A stretch of DNA of 21,862 nt, from contig JBBPZZ010000057.1 in assembly GCA_038198445.1 (NCBI GenBank), positions 1 through 21,862 of the forward strand. Direction: 5' to 3'. Within the stretch, counting starts at the first letter, position 1. Each line of letters opens with the position of its first letter. Origin of the DNA: JACDDK01 sp038198445 (GTDB taxonomy: Bacteria > Actinomycetota > Rubrobacteria > Rubrobacterales > Rubrobacteraceae). The notes below the pieces were generated by a model. The model had not been told where the DNA came from. It ran no database searches and worked only from the letters and a program-made list of their open reading frames with translations. The position numbers were made by a program, and so were the translations under genes. Of the stretch, positions 7,610 to 12,936 are shown piece after piece.

Positions 7610-8512
7610 ATGTCCGAGACGAATTCCATCACCACGAACGGTCGAACGAACCTCATAGGACGCCATCTACCGACCTCCGGCGGCCTGAAGAATACCCTGA
7701 AGCTCGCCGGTGAGTTAGGGTGCGAGACGGTCCAGATCTTTGTCTCCAACCCGCAAGGGTGGACCGAGCCAACCCCCCGCCCGGATACAGCGGCGTTCGT
7801 GGAAGGGAGCCGCGATCTGGGCCTGGACCCCATAGTCGTCCACGCCAAGTACCTCATAAACCTCGCCTCCCCGAAAGAAGAGAGCCGGGAGCAATCCGCC
7901 CGCGCCCTGGCGCACGAGATGGTCGCCGCCGGAGAACTTGGCGCCCGTCTGGTCGTCGTCCACTCCGGCAGTCACGGTGGGGACGGCGAAGAAAAAGGCA
8001 ACCAGCGCCTGATCGACGGCCTGGACTGCGCCAGAGACCTGGCCCTAAAGCTCGCCGAAGACCCCGCAGGTGTAGCGGAGCCCATCCTGGAAAACTCCGT
8101 TGGCGCGGGTACGCAACTCTGCTCGACCTTCGATTCTCTGGGAGAGGTCGCCCGCCGGGCGGGAGCGCGGGTCTGCGTGGACACTGCCCACACTTTCGTC
8201 GCGGGCTACGACCTTTCCACGCCGGAAGGCGCCGCGCAAGTCGCGGCGGAGTTGAGGGCCAGCCTCGGTACCAGACTTGCGCTGCTGCACCTAAACGACG
8301 CGCGCAACGAGCTTGGCAGCCATCGGGACGGGCACCGGAGGATAGGGGAGGGGCAGGTCTCTGAGGAGGCGTGGCCTCACTTATTCGCGGGTCTGCCGGG
8401 GGTTCCGGTGGTGATGGAGACGCCCTATGGGACGCCGGAAATCGACGTAGAGCAGGTGCGTCTCGTAAAGAAGCTAGCCGGCGGGTTGCCTGTTGTGGGT
8501 CGGACGGTATAG
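7610..8512 (+). CDS. nfo: Endonuclease IV (deoxyribonuclease IV), AP-site repair
   Basis: A 300-residue zinc-dependent TIM-barrel nuclease that cuts 5' of abasic sites in base-excision repair. Metal-ligand positions are visible in order: H78 (VVHAKYLINLAS), H118 (VVHSGSH), E161 (ILENSVG), D191 and H194 in VDTAHTFVAGYD, H227 (LHLND), D240 and H242 in GSHRDGH, and E270 (METPYG). The patterns VDTAHTFVAGYD and LHLNDARNELGSHRDGH match the AP-endonuclease family 2 signatures. The frame is open back to 7025, but similarity starts at ATG 7610 and a -10 box abuts it. Its TAG (8510-8512) is also the first half of the next gene's -10 box. Confidence 0.93.
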   Translation: MSETNSITTNGRTNLIGRHLPTSGGLKNTLKLAGELGCETVQIFVSNPQGWTEPTPRPDTAAFVEGSRDLGLDPIVVHAKYLINLASPKEESREQSARALAHEMVAAGELGARLVVVHSGSHGGDGEEKGNQRLIDGLDCARDLALKLAEDPAGVAEPILENSVGAGTQLCSTFDSLGEVARRAGARVCVDTAHTFVAGYDLSTPEGAAQVAAELRASLGTRLALLHLNDARNELGSHRDGHRRIGEGQVSEEAWPHLFAGLPGVPVVMETPYGTPEIDVEQVRLVKKLAGGLPVVGRTV

Positions 8513-8515
8513 AAT
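8486..8515 (+). promoter_or_regulatory. Promoter of the ClgR-like gene, predicting a leaderless mRNA
   Basis: TTGCCT (8486-8491) and TAGAAT (8510-8515) are separated by 18 bases, and ATG 8522 begins six bases after the -10. The nfo stop codon TAG forms the first three bases of the -10, so the promoter is embedded in the nfo 3' end. Confidence 0.5.
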
Positions 8516-8521
8516 TTCGGC

Positions 8522-8821
8522 ATGACTACCGCTGAGATAACCCCGGTAAAGCACAAGGGCGACCTCCTCACCGCGATAGGAGAGACGTTGCGGGCGGAGC
8601 GGAGTGAACGCGGACTCACCCTTCGAGAGGTCGCGGAAGGCTCTCACGTATCCGTCTCGTACCTGGCGGAGATTGAACGCGGCGAGAAGGATCCGTCTTC
8701 GAGAGTCTTGGAGAGCATTGCCGGCGGACTCGACATGGAGATTAGCGACCTCCTCATGCGCATAGCCAACTCCCTGGAGCCCGCGACGGTGCTGCAGGTT
8801 GGAAATTCTCTTGCGGCGTAA
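8522..8821 (+). CDS. ClgR-like XRE-family transcriptional regulator
   Basis: A 99-residue protein with one Cro/CI-type helix-turn-helix at about residues 22-77: LRAERSERGLTLREVAEGSHVSVSYLAEIERGEKDPSS. The stretch SHVSVSYLAEIERGEKDPSS closely resembles actinobacterial ClgR, which activates clp protease and stress genes and is itself turned over by Clp. This similarity is recalled, not computed, and many small XRE proteins look alike. It has no ribosome site; a -10 box six bases before the ATG implies a leaderless message. It follows nfo by nine bases and is convergent with the CPBP membrane protease. The C-terminal LAA-like end (SLAA) could be a Clp degron; this is speculation. Confidence 0.75.
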   Translation: MTTAEITPVKHKGDLLTAIGETLRAERSERGLTLREVAEGSHVSVSYLAEIERGEKDPSSRVLESIAGGLDMEISDLLMRIANSLEPATVLQVGNSLAA

Positions 8822-8837
8822 GTAACAGCCAGCGTTG

Positions 8838-8865
8838 AGCGGTTTCCCGCCACGGCGGGTCTCGC
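8838..8865. terminator. Hairpin between the convergent ClgR-like and CPBP genes
   Basis: An inner stem CCCGC/GCGGG (8846-8850 with 8855-8859) lies inside an outer AGCG/CGCT pair (8838-8841 with 8862-8865), filling the convergent gap. It lacks a clear U-tract on either side; the minus gene's stop begins at its right edge. Confidence 0.4.
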
Positions 8866-9869
8866 TAAAACCCCAGGAAGTACGCGAGCAGGATGCCGAT
8901 AGTATTGTAGCCGGCGTGGGCTATAAAGCTCGCCGTGGTGTTGAAGCGGCGGCGCAGAAGACCGAGCCCGATGGAGAGCAAGAAGATAAATACCAGCAGC
9001 ACGGAGGGACCGTACTGGATGTGCATGGAGGCGAAGAGTATGGACGTTGGCACGATCCCGAACACGGGTTGGACCGCGCCGCGAAAGAGCGTCTCCTCGC
9101 CGAGCGCCGCTCCCAGACCGATCAAGAGCGAGAACATCACCGCCGCCAACGGGCTTAGACTCGATGGGTCGAAGAGACTCTCGTAGAGGTCCCCGACCGT
9201 CCGCGAGAGGCCGGGTTGCAGTGCGGAGAAGAGCGAGTCAGCGGCCGCCGAGAGCGCGAACGCCGCGCCTACGAACACCACGACCACTCCCACTTGCTTC
9301 AAAGAGATGGAGCCGTATCCTAACCTGCGGATTGTTTCCCGAGCGCCGCGCCGGACACCGATGCCTACGCCCATGGCGGCGAGGATGACGAAGGGAAGCT
9401 GGCTCGTGGCGATCTCGCCAACAGAGAGCCTGCCGCCGGGAAAGAGCGTGCTTACGTCCGGCTCGCTGGCGAAGATTAGGAAGCTGACCACGTTGTTCGC
9501 CAGTACCACCACGAACAGCCACAACGCGAGGTACACGGGCGGATCACCCCAGAACCCGCTCTCCGGGCGTCTTCCCGTGATTTTAAGGAGAGGCGTTACG
9601 CACAGGCCAATCCCCGCAACTCCGGCCAGCACCGCCGCCACCCCAACGGCCCCGAAGACGACACTTTGCGAACTGGACACGTTCCCTCCACCGGCCACCA
9701 CGAGCAACCCCACCCCGACAACGGCCCCGACGAGCGCGACGATGAGGGAGAGCGCGAACAGTGTGACGATCAAGGTGATCTCCGCGCCCCGGCTCTTTCT
9801 GGCTCCCTGCGCTAGCAGCGCCAAACAACCAATGAGAAGCGTGGCTGCCAACGTCAGTATCGCGACCAA
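8865..9869 (-). CDS. CPBP-family intramembrane glutamic protease (CAAX protease / bacteriocin-processing type)
   Basis: A 334-residue membrane protein with about eight hydrophobic segments. The C-terminal half has the CPBP motifs: EETLFRG with E258, E259 and R263, then ASMHIQYG with H283, and AHAGYN with H318. Members include Rce1-like CAAX proteases and bacteriocin-immunity or regulatory proteases; the substrate here is unknown. The N-terminal 150 residues add membrane helices not needed for the core. Start is TTG 9869, supported by AAAGG eight bases upstream, and a promoter lies at 9905-9933. It converges with the ClgR-like gene across a hairpin. Confidence 0.85.
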   Translation of the reverse strand: MVAILTLAATLLIGCLALLAQGARKSRGAEITLIVTLFALSLIVALVGAVVGVGLLVVAGGGNVSSSQSVVFGAVGVAAVLAGVAGIGLCVTPLLKITGRRPESGFWGDPPVYLALWLFVVVLANNVVSFLIFASEPDVSTLFPGGRLSVGEIATSQLPFVILAAMGVGIGVRRGARETIRRLGYGSISLKQVGVVVVFVGAAFALSAAADSLFSALQPGLSRTVGDLYESLFDPSSLSPLAAVMFSLLIGLGAALGEETLFRGAVQPVFGIVPTSILFASMHIQYGPSVLLVFIFLLSIGLGLLRRRFNTTASFIAHAGYNTIGILLAYFLGF

Positions 9870-9904
9870 CTAAAGAGCCTTTCCAGGGTTCGCTTTCGGG
9901 AGCT

Positions 9905-9933
9905 ATGGTATGCGCGAAAAGGTTACCACACAA
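9905..9933 (-). promoter_or_regulatory. Promoter of the CPBP protease gene
   Basis: On the minus strand TTGTGT (9933-9928) and TACCAT (9910-9905) have a 17-base spacer. Transcription would start near 9898, about 28 bases before TTG 9869, leaving room for the AAAGG ribosome site. Confidence 0.55.
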
Positions 9934-10001
9934 AGAAACCCGGCTGACCTATTGATTCTGACTCTGGCTTCTAAGGTTCATCGGAGTCCTGAACCACTTT
10001 T

Positions 10002-10060
10002 TAATCACGCGTTAATGCGTCCGTAATCGTTGTGTAATGCCCGTCTTATATCTTTGTAAC
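10002..10060. promoter_or_regulatory. Array of six 11-bp-phased direct repeats (PhoB/PhoP-type box)
   Basis: The tetramers TAAT, TAAT, TAAT, TAAT, TTAT and TAAC begin at 10002, 10013, 10024, 10035, 10046 and 10057, each exactly 11 bases apart. Short direct repeats at 11-bp spacing are the binding pattern of PhoB/PhoP (OmpR-family) response-regulator dimers. Read on the minus strand the units are TTAC-like, close to the Bacillus PhoP core TTAACA. Direction of action is unresolved. On the plus strand TATATC (10047-10052) could be a -10 for a short RNA. On the minus strand the array lies about 70 bases upstream of the CPBP promoter. Confidence 0.6.
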
Positions 10061-10108
10061 GAGCCGGGCCAGACTTCCTCTCTTGTTTGAGTCGGGCTTT
10101 CGTATTTT
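10059..10108 (+). ncRNA. Candidate very short RNA downstream of the first repeat array
   Basis: If TATATC at 10047-10052 is a -10, transcription starts near 10059 and would end in the stem-loop at 10068-10108, giving about 50 bases. The loop is pyrimidine-rich (TTCCTCTCTT) and complementary to purine-rich ribosome sites. No gene lies on this strand to use the terminator: the nearest plus-strand gene upstream ends at 8821. The -10 is weak and the whole unit is inferred. Confidence 0.3.
10068..10108 (+). terminator. Intrinsic-terminator-like stem-loop, plus strand
   Basis: GCCAGACT (10068-10075) pairs with AGTCGGGC (10090-10097) over eight positions with one A-G mismatch, enclosing a 14-base loop. 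It is followed by TTTCGTATTTT. Confidence 0.45.
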
Positions 10109-10140
10109 CGGGCCGGAGCCCTGCTCGTGACTCCGGCCCG
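10109..10140. repeat. Perfect 10-bp inverted repeat (strong hairpin)
   Basis: CGGGCCGGAG (10109-10118) and CTCCGGCCCG (10131-10140) pair perfectly around a 12-base loop. No U-tract follows on either strand. It may be a U-less terminator for the minus-strand gene ending at 10186, or a back-up for the plus-strand stem-loop just upstream. Confidence 0.6.
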
Positions 10141-10185
10141 GCGCATTCGTGGAGTGCGTTTGTTAAAGCGTTAGTCGGAGAAAAA

Positions 10186-10413
10186 CTACGCCGGACGCAG
10201 GTCTTCCGCGCGGAAGAGGCGGCTCTCGCGCACTACGCCGGTATCCTCCGGCCCGGTTACGGACCAGGACACCTTCACCAGGGTGTGTGACGAGAAAGCC
10301 CTATGCTCCGTGGAGATTTCATCCACGACAGGCGGGTCGATAAGCTTGTCCGGCTCACCATGCCAGTTCGGCAGTCGCACTCTCTGTCCTACGAACATTT
10401 TACCTGGTTCCAT
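10186..10413 (-). CDS. Small hypothetical protein (75 aa), leaderless
   Basis: I do not recognise this protein. It starts MEPGKMFVGQRVRLPNWHG and continues with alternating hydrophobic and polar residues (TLVKVSWSVTG), suggesting a small soluble beta-rich fold. There is no signal peptide, membrane segment or cysteine. The frame is open to 10470, but ATG 10413 is chosen because a perfect TATAAT ends six bases upstream, predicting a leaderless message. It stands alone between the two 11-bp repeat arrays, so it may belong to the same regulatory unit. TAG is followed by TTTTT on the coding strand. Confidence 0.55.
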   Translation of the reverse strand: MEPGKMFVGQRVRLPNWHGEPDKLIDPPVVDEISTEHRAFSSHTLVKVSWSVTGPEDTGVVRESRLFRAEDLRPA

Positions 10414-10419
10414 GGACGC

Positions 10420-10425
10420 ATTATA
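10420..10425 (-). promoter_or_regulatory. -10 element of the 75-aa gene, predicting a leaderless mRNA
   Basis: A perfect TATAAT on the minus strand is separated from ATG 10413 by the six bases GCGTCC, so transcription should begin at the start codon. No good -35 hexamer is visible. Confidence 0.5.
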
Positions 10426-10581
10426 AACCTCGCGCGGAGCAGACGCACCCTCCGGCTCGCAGGATGCCACCGCTACGAAAGCAGGTCCGGACCTTTGCGA
10501 GCGTTGGAAGGTGACAGGCTTGCTTTCCGGATTCGGCGCGATGTTTCAAAGCGCTTATGACTCACGTCCTTGATACTGGAC

Positions 10582-10620
10582 AAAAGAAAACCCGGATCGC
10601 GCGTGATCCGCGACCCGGGT
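10582..10620 (-). terminator. Strong intrinsic terminator, minus strand
   Basis: On the minus strand ACCCGG (10620-10615) pairs with CCGGGT (10595-10590). After one mismatch, five more pairs close a 7-base loop. The stem is followed by TTTTCTTTT (10590-10582). It is the best intrinsic terminator in the window. It would serve the small RNA candidate just upstream and also read-through from the genes at 10721-11364. Confidence 0.8.
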
Positions 10621-10656
10621 GCGTCTGCTGGGCAGGAAGGGGGAAGTAGCCCAGTG
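10583..10656 (-). ncRNA. Candidate small RNA (about 74 nt) with C-rich loop and own terminator
   Basis: From the -10 at 10668-10663 a transcript would start near 10656 and end at the terminator T-tract. It folds as two hairpins. The first pairs CTGGGC (10654-10649) with GCCCAG (10633-10628) around the 15-base loop TACTTCCCCCTTCCT; the second is the terminator. The loop is complementary to AGGAAGGGGGAAG, that is, to strong ribosome sites, as in many Gram-positive trans-acting small RNAs. No credible peptide is encoded on this strand. It lies directly after the gene ending at 10721, so a processed 3'-UTR RNA is also possible. It is predicted from structure and context only. Confidence 0.5.
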
Positions 10657-10662
10657 ACCAGT

Positions 10663-10716
10663 ACTATAGTGTTCCCTGATTACATATTGGCTACTCGTAG
10701 GTAACGGTTTGGTAAC
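10663..10716 (-). promoter_or_regulatory. PhoB/PhoP-type 11-bp repeat array with -10, driving the small RNA
   Basis: Plus-strand tetramers TTAC, CTAC, TAAC and TAAC start at 10680, 10691, 10702 and 10713, exactly 11 bases apart. On the minus strand these read GTTACC, GTTACC, GTAGCC and GTAATC, the last followed after nine bases by TATAGT (10668-10663). There is no -35 hexamer. Response-regulator-activated pho promoters have this geometry, with the box replacing the -35 and ending about ten bases before the -10. GTTACC also resembles the actinobacterial PhoP/RegX3 element GTTCACC. The array overlaps the end of the gene stopping at 10721 only at its edge. Confidence 0.55.
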
Positions 10717-10720
10717 AGTT

Positions 10721-11101
10721 TCAGGGGTCGCGGTTTTCGCCGCGCTCCAGGCCGTCGAGTATCGGGCCGAGCGCGTCGTTCCGGGTGGCTTCGTAGTCCT
10801 CGACGGTTTCGGACCGCCGCGCCAACTCCGACATTCGCGCGGTCAGGCCGCTTCCCTCGCTTGCCGCCAGTATGCGCCAGCTCAGGATACGGTACGCCCT
10901 GGACAGCGGTGGGTCTTCGCGCCCGCTCTCCACTATTTCTTCGAGCGCCGCGTGCAGTGCGCGGGCTTCGTCCAGAGAGATCCGAAGGTCTACGGTTTTA
11001 GGATTGTCGGGAGGGATTAGCGGACTTTCTCCAGGTAGATCCTGTCTCGCGTAACGACTACCTGCAGGTCCTCCGGCGAACTCCCGAGGTAGGAGCGCCA
11101 C
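10721..11101 (-). CDS. Small hypothetical protein (up to 126 aa)
   Basis: I do not recognise this protein. It is soluble and acidic, with helical, charged segments (ISLDEARALHAALEEIVESG, AYRILSWRILAASEG, MSELARRSETVEDYEATR). GTG 11101 has AGGAG just upstream but makes an 85-base overlap with the preceding gene. The segment from PKTVDLRISL onward looks like the true domain, yet no ATG, GTG or TTG occurs in the non-overlapping part before it. It follows the HTH-containing gene and probably shares its message, ending at the terminator at 10582-10620. The start is uncertain; the frame is likely real. Confidence 0.5.
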   Translation of the reverse strand: MALLPREFAGGPAGSRYARQDLPGESPLIPPDNPKTVDLRISLDEARALHAALEEIVESGREDPPLSRAYRILSWRILAASEGSGLTARMSELARRSETVEDYEATRNDALGPILDGLERGENRDP

Positions 11102-11364
11102 TCTCTCCTGAAGACTTCCGAGCCGCTGATCTCCGCCCTTAGGAGGAGCCCATCGCCAGCCTCTTCAATAGTGGCCGGATGTTCCGAGACCTGGCCTCGC
11201 CGCACGGGGTCCCGACGGTAAATGGAGTTACGCGAGCGGAAGCTCTGCACGCTCGACGGCGTGGTATTTAACTCTTGCGCGATCCAATCGTCCCCGCGTC
11301 CCTCGTCTACCCAGTCCCGGATTCTCGACGCATGAGGTTTTAATGCCACTCTTCTTACTCCCAC
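11017..11364 (-). CDS. Hypothetical protein with N-terminal helix-turn-helix-like segment (115 aa)
   Basis: The first 50 residues are basic and contain RIRDWVDEGRGDDWIAQELN followed by TTPSSVQSFRSRNSIYRR, which reads as a helix-turn-helix of the kind found in terminase-like and resolvase-like proteins. The C-terminal half is acidic then beta-like (LQVVVTRDRIYLEKVR). GTG 11364 is supported by AAGGAG eight bases upstream. It is the first gene of a probable two-gene minus-strand unit with the following ORF. A DNA-binding role is inferred from the pattern only; I do not recognise the family. Confidence 0.6.
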   Translation of the reverse strand: MGVRRVALKPHASRIRDWVDEGRGDDWIAQELNTTPSSVQSFRSRNSIYRRDPVRRGQVSEHPATIEEAGDGLLLRAEISGSEVFRREWRSYLGSSPEDLQVVVTRDRIYLEKVR

Positions 11365-11471
11365 TACCTCTTCTCCTTACGCCGTAGGTCTTTAATGTGT
11401 TTACCGCCTCTTATTACCCTATGCCAGATATGTTTAGTCTACCCGAAGGCACTCGTTGGGGCGCCTGGAGT

Positions 11472-11906
11472 TCAGGTCATTGCCCGCGCAACCATCCACA
11501 GAGCCAGTAATCCCCGCAGGCTCCACGCGATGGTCCGTACCCAGTTTGAGGCGACTAAAGCCTTCCACGCGCCGTCGTCGAAACCGGAGCCTAACGACTT
11601 GTGGCGCGGCACCTGCAAGAGCATGGTCGAAAACCAGACGATGGCGAGCAAGACGACGCCGACCCAGATCGCATATCCCGGAACACTCGCGGGCCGGACG
11701 AAAAGAAGGAGCAACGCGGTAGCCATCTCGGTCAACATCGGTGGGCCTACGACGTAGGTCGTCAGGCGGGAGTGGGCACCTGAGTAGGAGGTGAACCCCG
11801 CGGTCCCGACGCGGATGAACAGCGGATAGTGAACGACCTGTACGAACCAGATGATGCCCACCATTACCAGCGTCGCCGCGAGATGAACGAGGAGCAAGAG
11901 GTTCAC
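11472..11906 (-). CDS. Conserved four-helix membrane protein, function unknown
   Basis: A 144-residue protein with four predicted membrane helices: residues about 2-24, 53-70, 76-97 and 122-142. The conserved-looking segment WFVQVVHYPLF in the first helix and the loop HSRLTTYVVGPPMLTE resemble an uncharacterised membrane family common in diverse bacteria. The start is GTG 11906, seven bases after the stop of the FAD oxidoreductase gene. No ribosome site is evident, so translation is probably coupled. It is the last gene of the deacetylase-oxidoreductase operon. No function can be given. Confidence 0.7.
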   Translation of the reverse strand: MNLLLLVHLAATLVMVGIIWFVQVVHYPLFIRVGTAGFTSYSGAHSRLTTYVVGPPMLTEMATALLLLFVRPASVPGYAIWVGVVLLAIVWFSTMLLQVPRHKSLGSGFDDGAWKALVASNWVRTIAWSLRGLLALWMVARAMT

Positions 11907-11913
11907 GGGTTCG

Positions 11914-12936
11914 TCAGGGCTTCTGGCCGAGGAGGTGGGCCGCGGCGGCGATACCGGAGAGCGCCGCGCCTTCGACCTTGCCGGGTCCGAAAGCGTCCCC
12001 CGCGAAGAGGAGCGGTGGTTCCTCGGAGGCCAAAAGATAAGGCTCTGGATGAGAGCTGCTGGTCCAACTGTAGCGCCACCGGGCCAGGAAAGTGCCCAGG
12101 ACTCGTTGTCCGAGGTCCAGGTCTAGCTGCTCTCCGGTGAGCGAGAGTAGCGAACCTGTAACCTCGGCTTCGTCGTCCTCGTAGTGCTCTCGGCTCCACT
12201 CCGGGCCTGCGTGTATGGTGAGGGCGGACTGTTGCGAGATGCCCTTCTGGTAGTTGTCACCGATCCAATCCAGCGGCTCGCCTTTGATCTGCATACCTCC
12301 GGGTTCCGGGACATCGACTGGCCCGTCGAGCCGCGCCATGAGCGCGAGACAGGGATCGTAGGCCACCGCTTCGAGTCGCTGCCGGATCTCTACCGGCAAC
12401 CCGAAGTCGCCCGACCGGACGAGCGCGAGAGACTGCGAAACCGGGGCGGTTAGCAGGAGCGCGGAGCCGCCGAAACGCGCGCCGGACTCGCAGGCGACTT
12501 CCCAGGCTCCTTCCCGCACCTCCACCCGCGCGGCTCGCTCTCCGGTTCGCACGTCGAGGCCGTGCGCCAGGTGCTTCGGGATGGAGGTCATGCCCTCGGA
12601 GCCCCGGTAGCGCGGGTGTCCGTCTTCATTGATCTCACCGGAGGCGTCCGCGAATCCGCGAGACCACTCTTTTGCTACCCCGGCTTCAAGCCACCCGGAG
12701 ACCAGGTCCTGGAATCGTTCGCTCCGGACGGTGAAGAACTGGGCGCCGTGGTCGAAAGTCGCGCCGTCGACGCGCCGGGTCGCCATCCTGCCGCCGAGGC
12801 CGCGTCCCTTGTCCAACACGGTTACGGTCCAGCCGGCGGCTTGCAACCCGCGCGCGGCGAGCAGACCCGAGATGCCGGCGCCAACGATCACACAGGAGTC
12901 ATTCATCTCACCGGAGGATTGGTTAGCGCTGGTCAT
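11914..12936 (-). CDS. Renalase-like FAD-dependent oxidoreductase (flavin amine oxidase superfamily)
   Basis: A 340-residue flavoprotein. The N-terminus has the Rossmann FAD motif VGAGISG (18-24), the second signature GLGGRMATRR (about 45-54) and FDHGAQFFTV, typical of the renalase-like group. The C-terminus has the flavin-binding ending LLFAGDAFGPGKVEGAALSG. Such enzymes oxidise amines or dihydropyridines; the substrate here is unknown. ATG 12936 makes a 14-base overlap with the deacetylase-like gene; ATG 12906, just before the FAD motif, is an alternative start with no overlap. The tight coupling suggests a shared pathway. Confidence 0.82.
   Translation of the reverse strand: MTSANQSSGEMNDSCVIVGAGISGLLAARGLQAAGWTVTVLDKGRGLGGRMATRRVDGATFDHGAQFFTVRSERFQDLVSGWLEAGVAKEWSRGFADASGEINEDGHPRYRGSEGMTSIPKHLAHGLDVRTGERAARVEVREGAWEVACESGARFGGSALLLTAPVSQSLALVRSGDFGLPVEIRQRLEAVAYDPCLALMARLDGPVDVPEPGGMQIKGEPLDWIGDNYQKGISQQSALTIHAGPEWSREHYEDDEAEVTGSLLSLTGEQLDLDLGQRVLGTFLARWRYSWTSSSHPEPYLLASEEPPLLFAGDAFGPGKVEGAALSGIAAAAHLLGQKP

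Larger units (their letters stand above)
9870..10185. other. Gene-free stretch of 316 bp, contents
   Basis: No convincing coding sequence lies here. From left to right it holds the CPBP leader and promoter (to 9933), about 65 bases in which nothing was recognised, the 11-bp repeat array (10002-10060), a terminator-like stem-loop (10068-10108), a perfect 10-bp hairpin (10109-10140) and the 3' region of the small gene at 10186. Confidence 0.6.

Noticed and set aside
8522..9869. HTH gene next to a CPBP protease as a toxin-antitoxin or phage-defence pair
   Set aside because: The genes are convergent with separate promoters and a hairpin between them, and neither resembles a known toxin.
10087..10290. 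Plus-strand open frame of 67 codons over the first stem-loop and the 75-aa gene
   Set aside because: It starts with TTG inside the stem-loop, has no ribosome site and overlaps the better-supported minus-strand gene.
10654..10704. A 16-codon plus-strand frame (GTG to TAA) seven bases after AGGAAGGGGGAAG, which looks like an excellent ribosome site
   Set aside because: No plus-strand promoter or gene follows that a leader peptide could control, and the purine run is better explained as the complement of the small RNA's C-rich loop.
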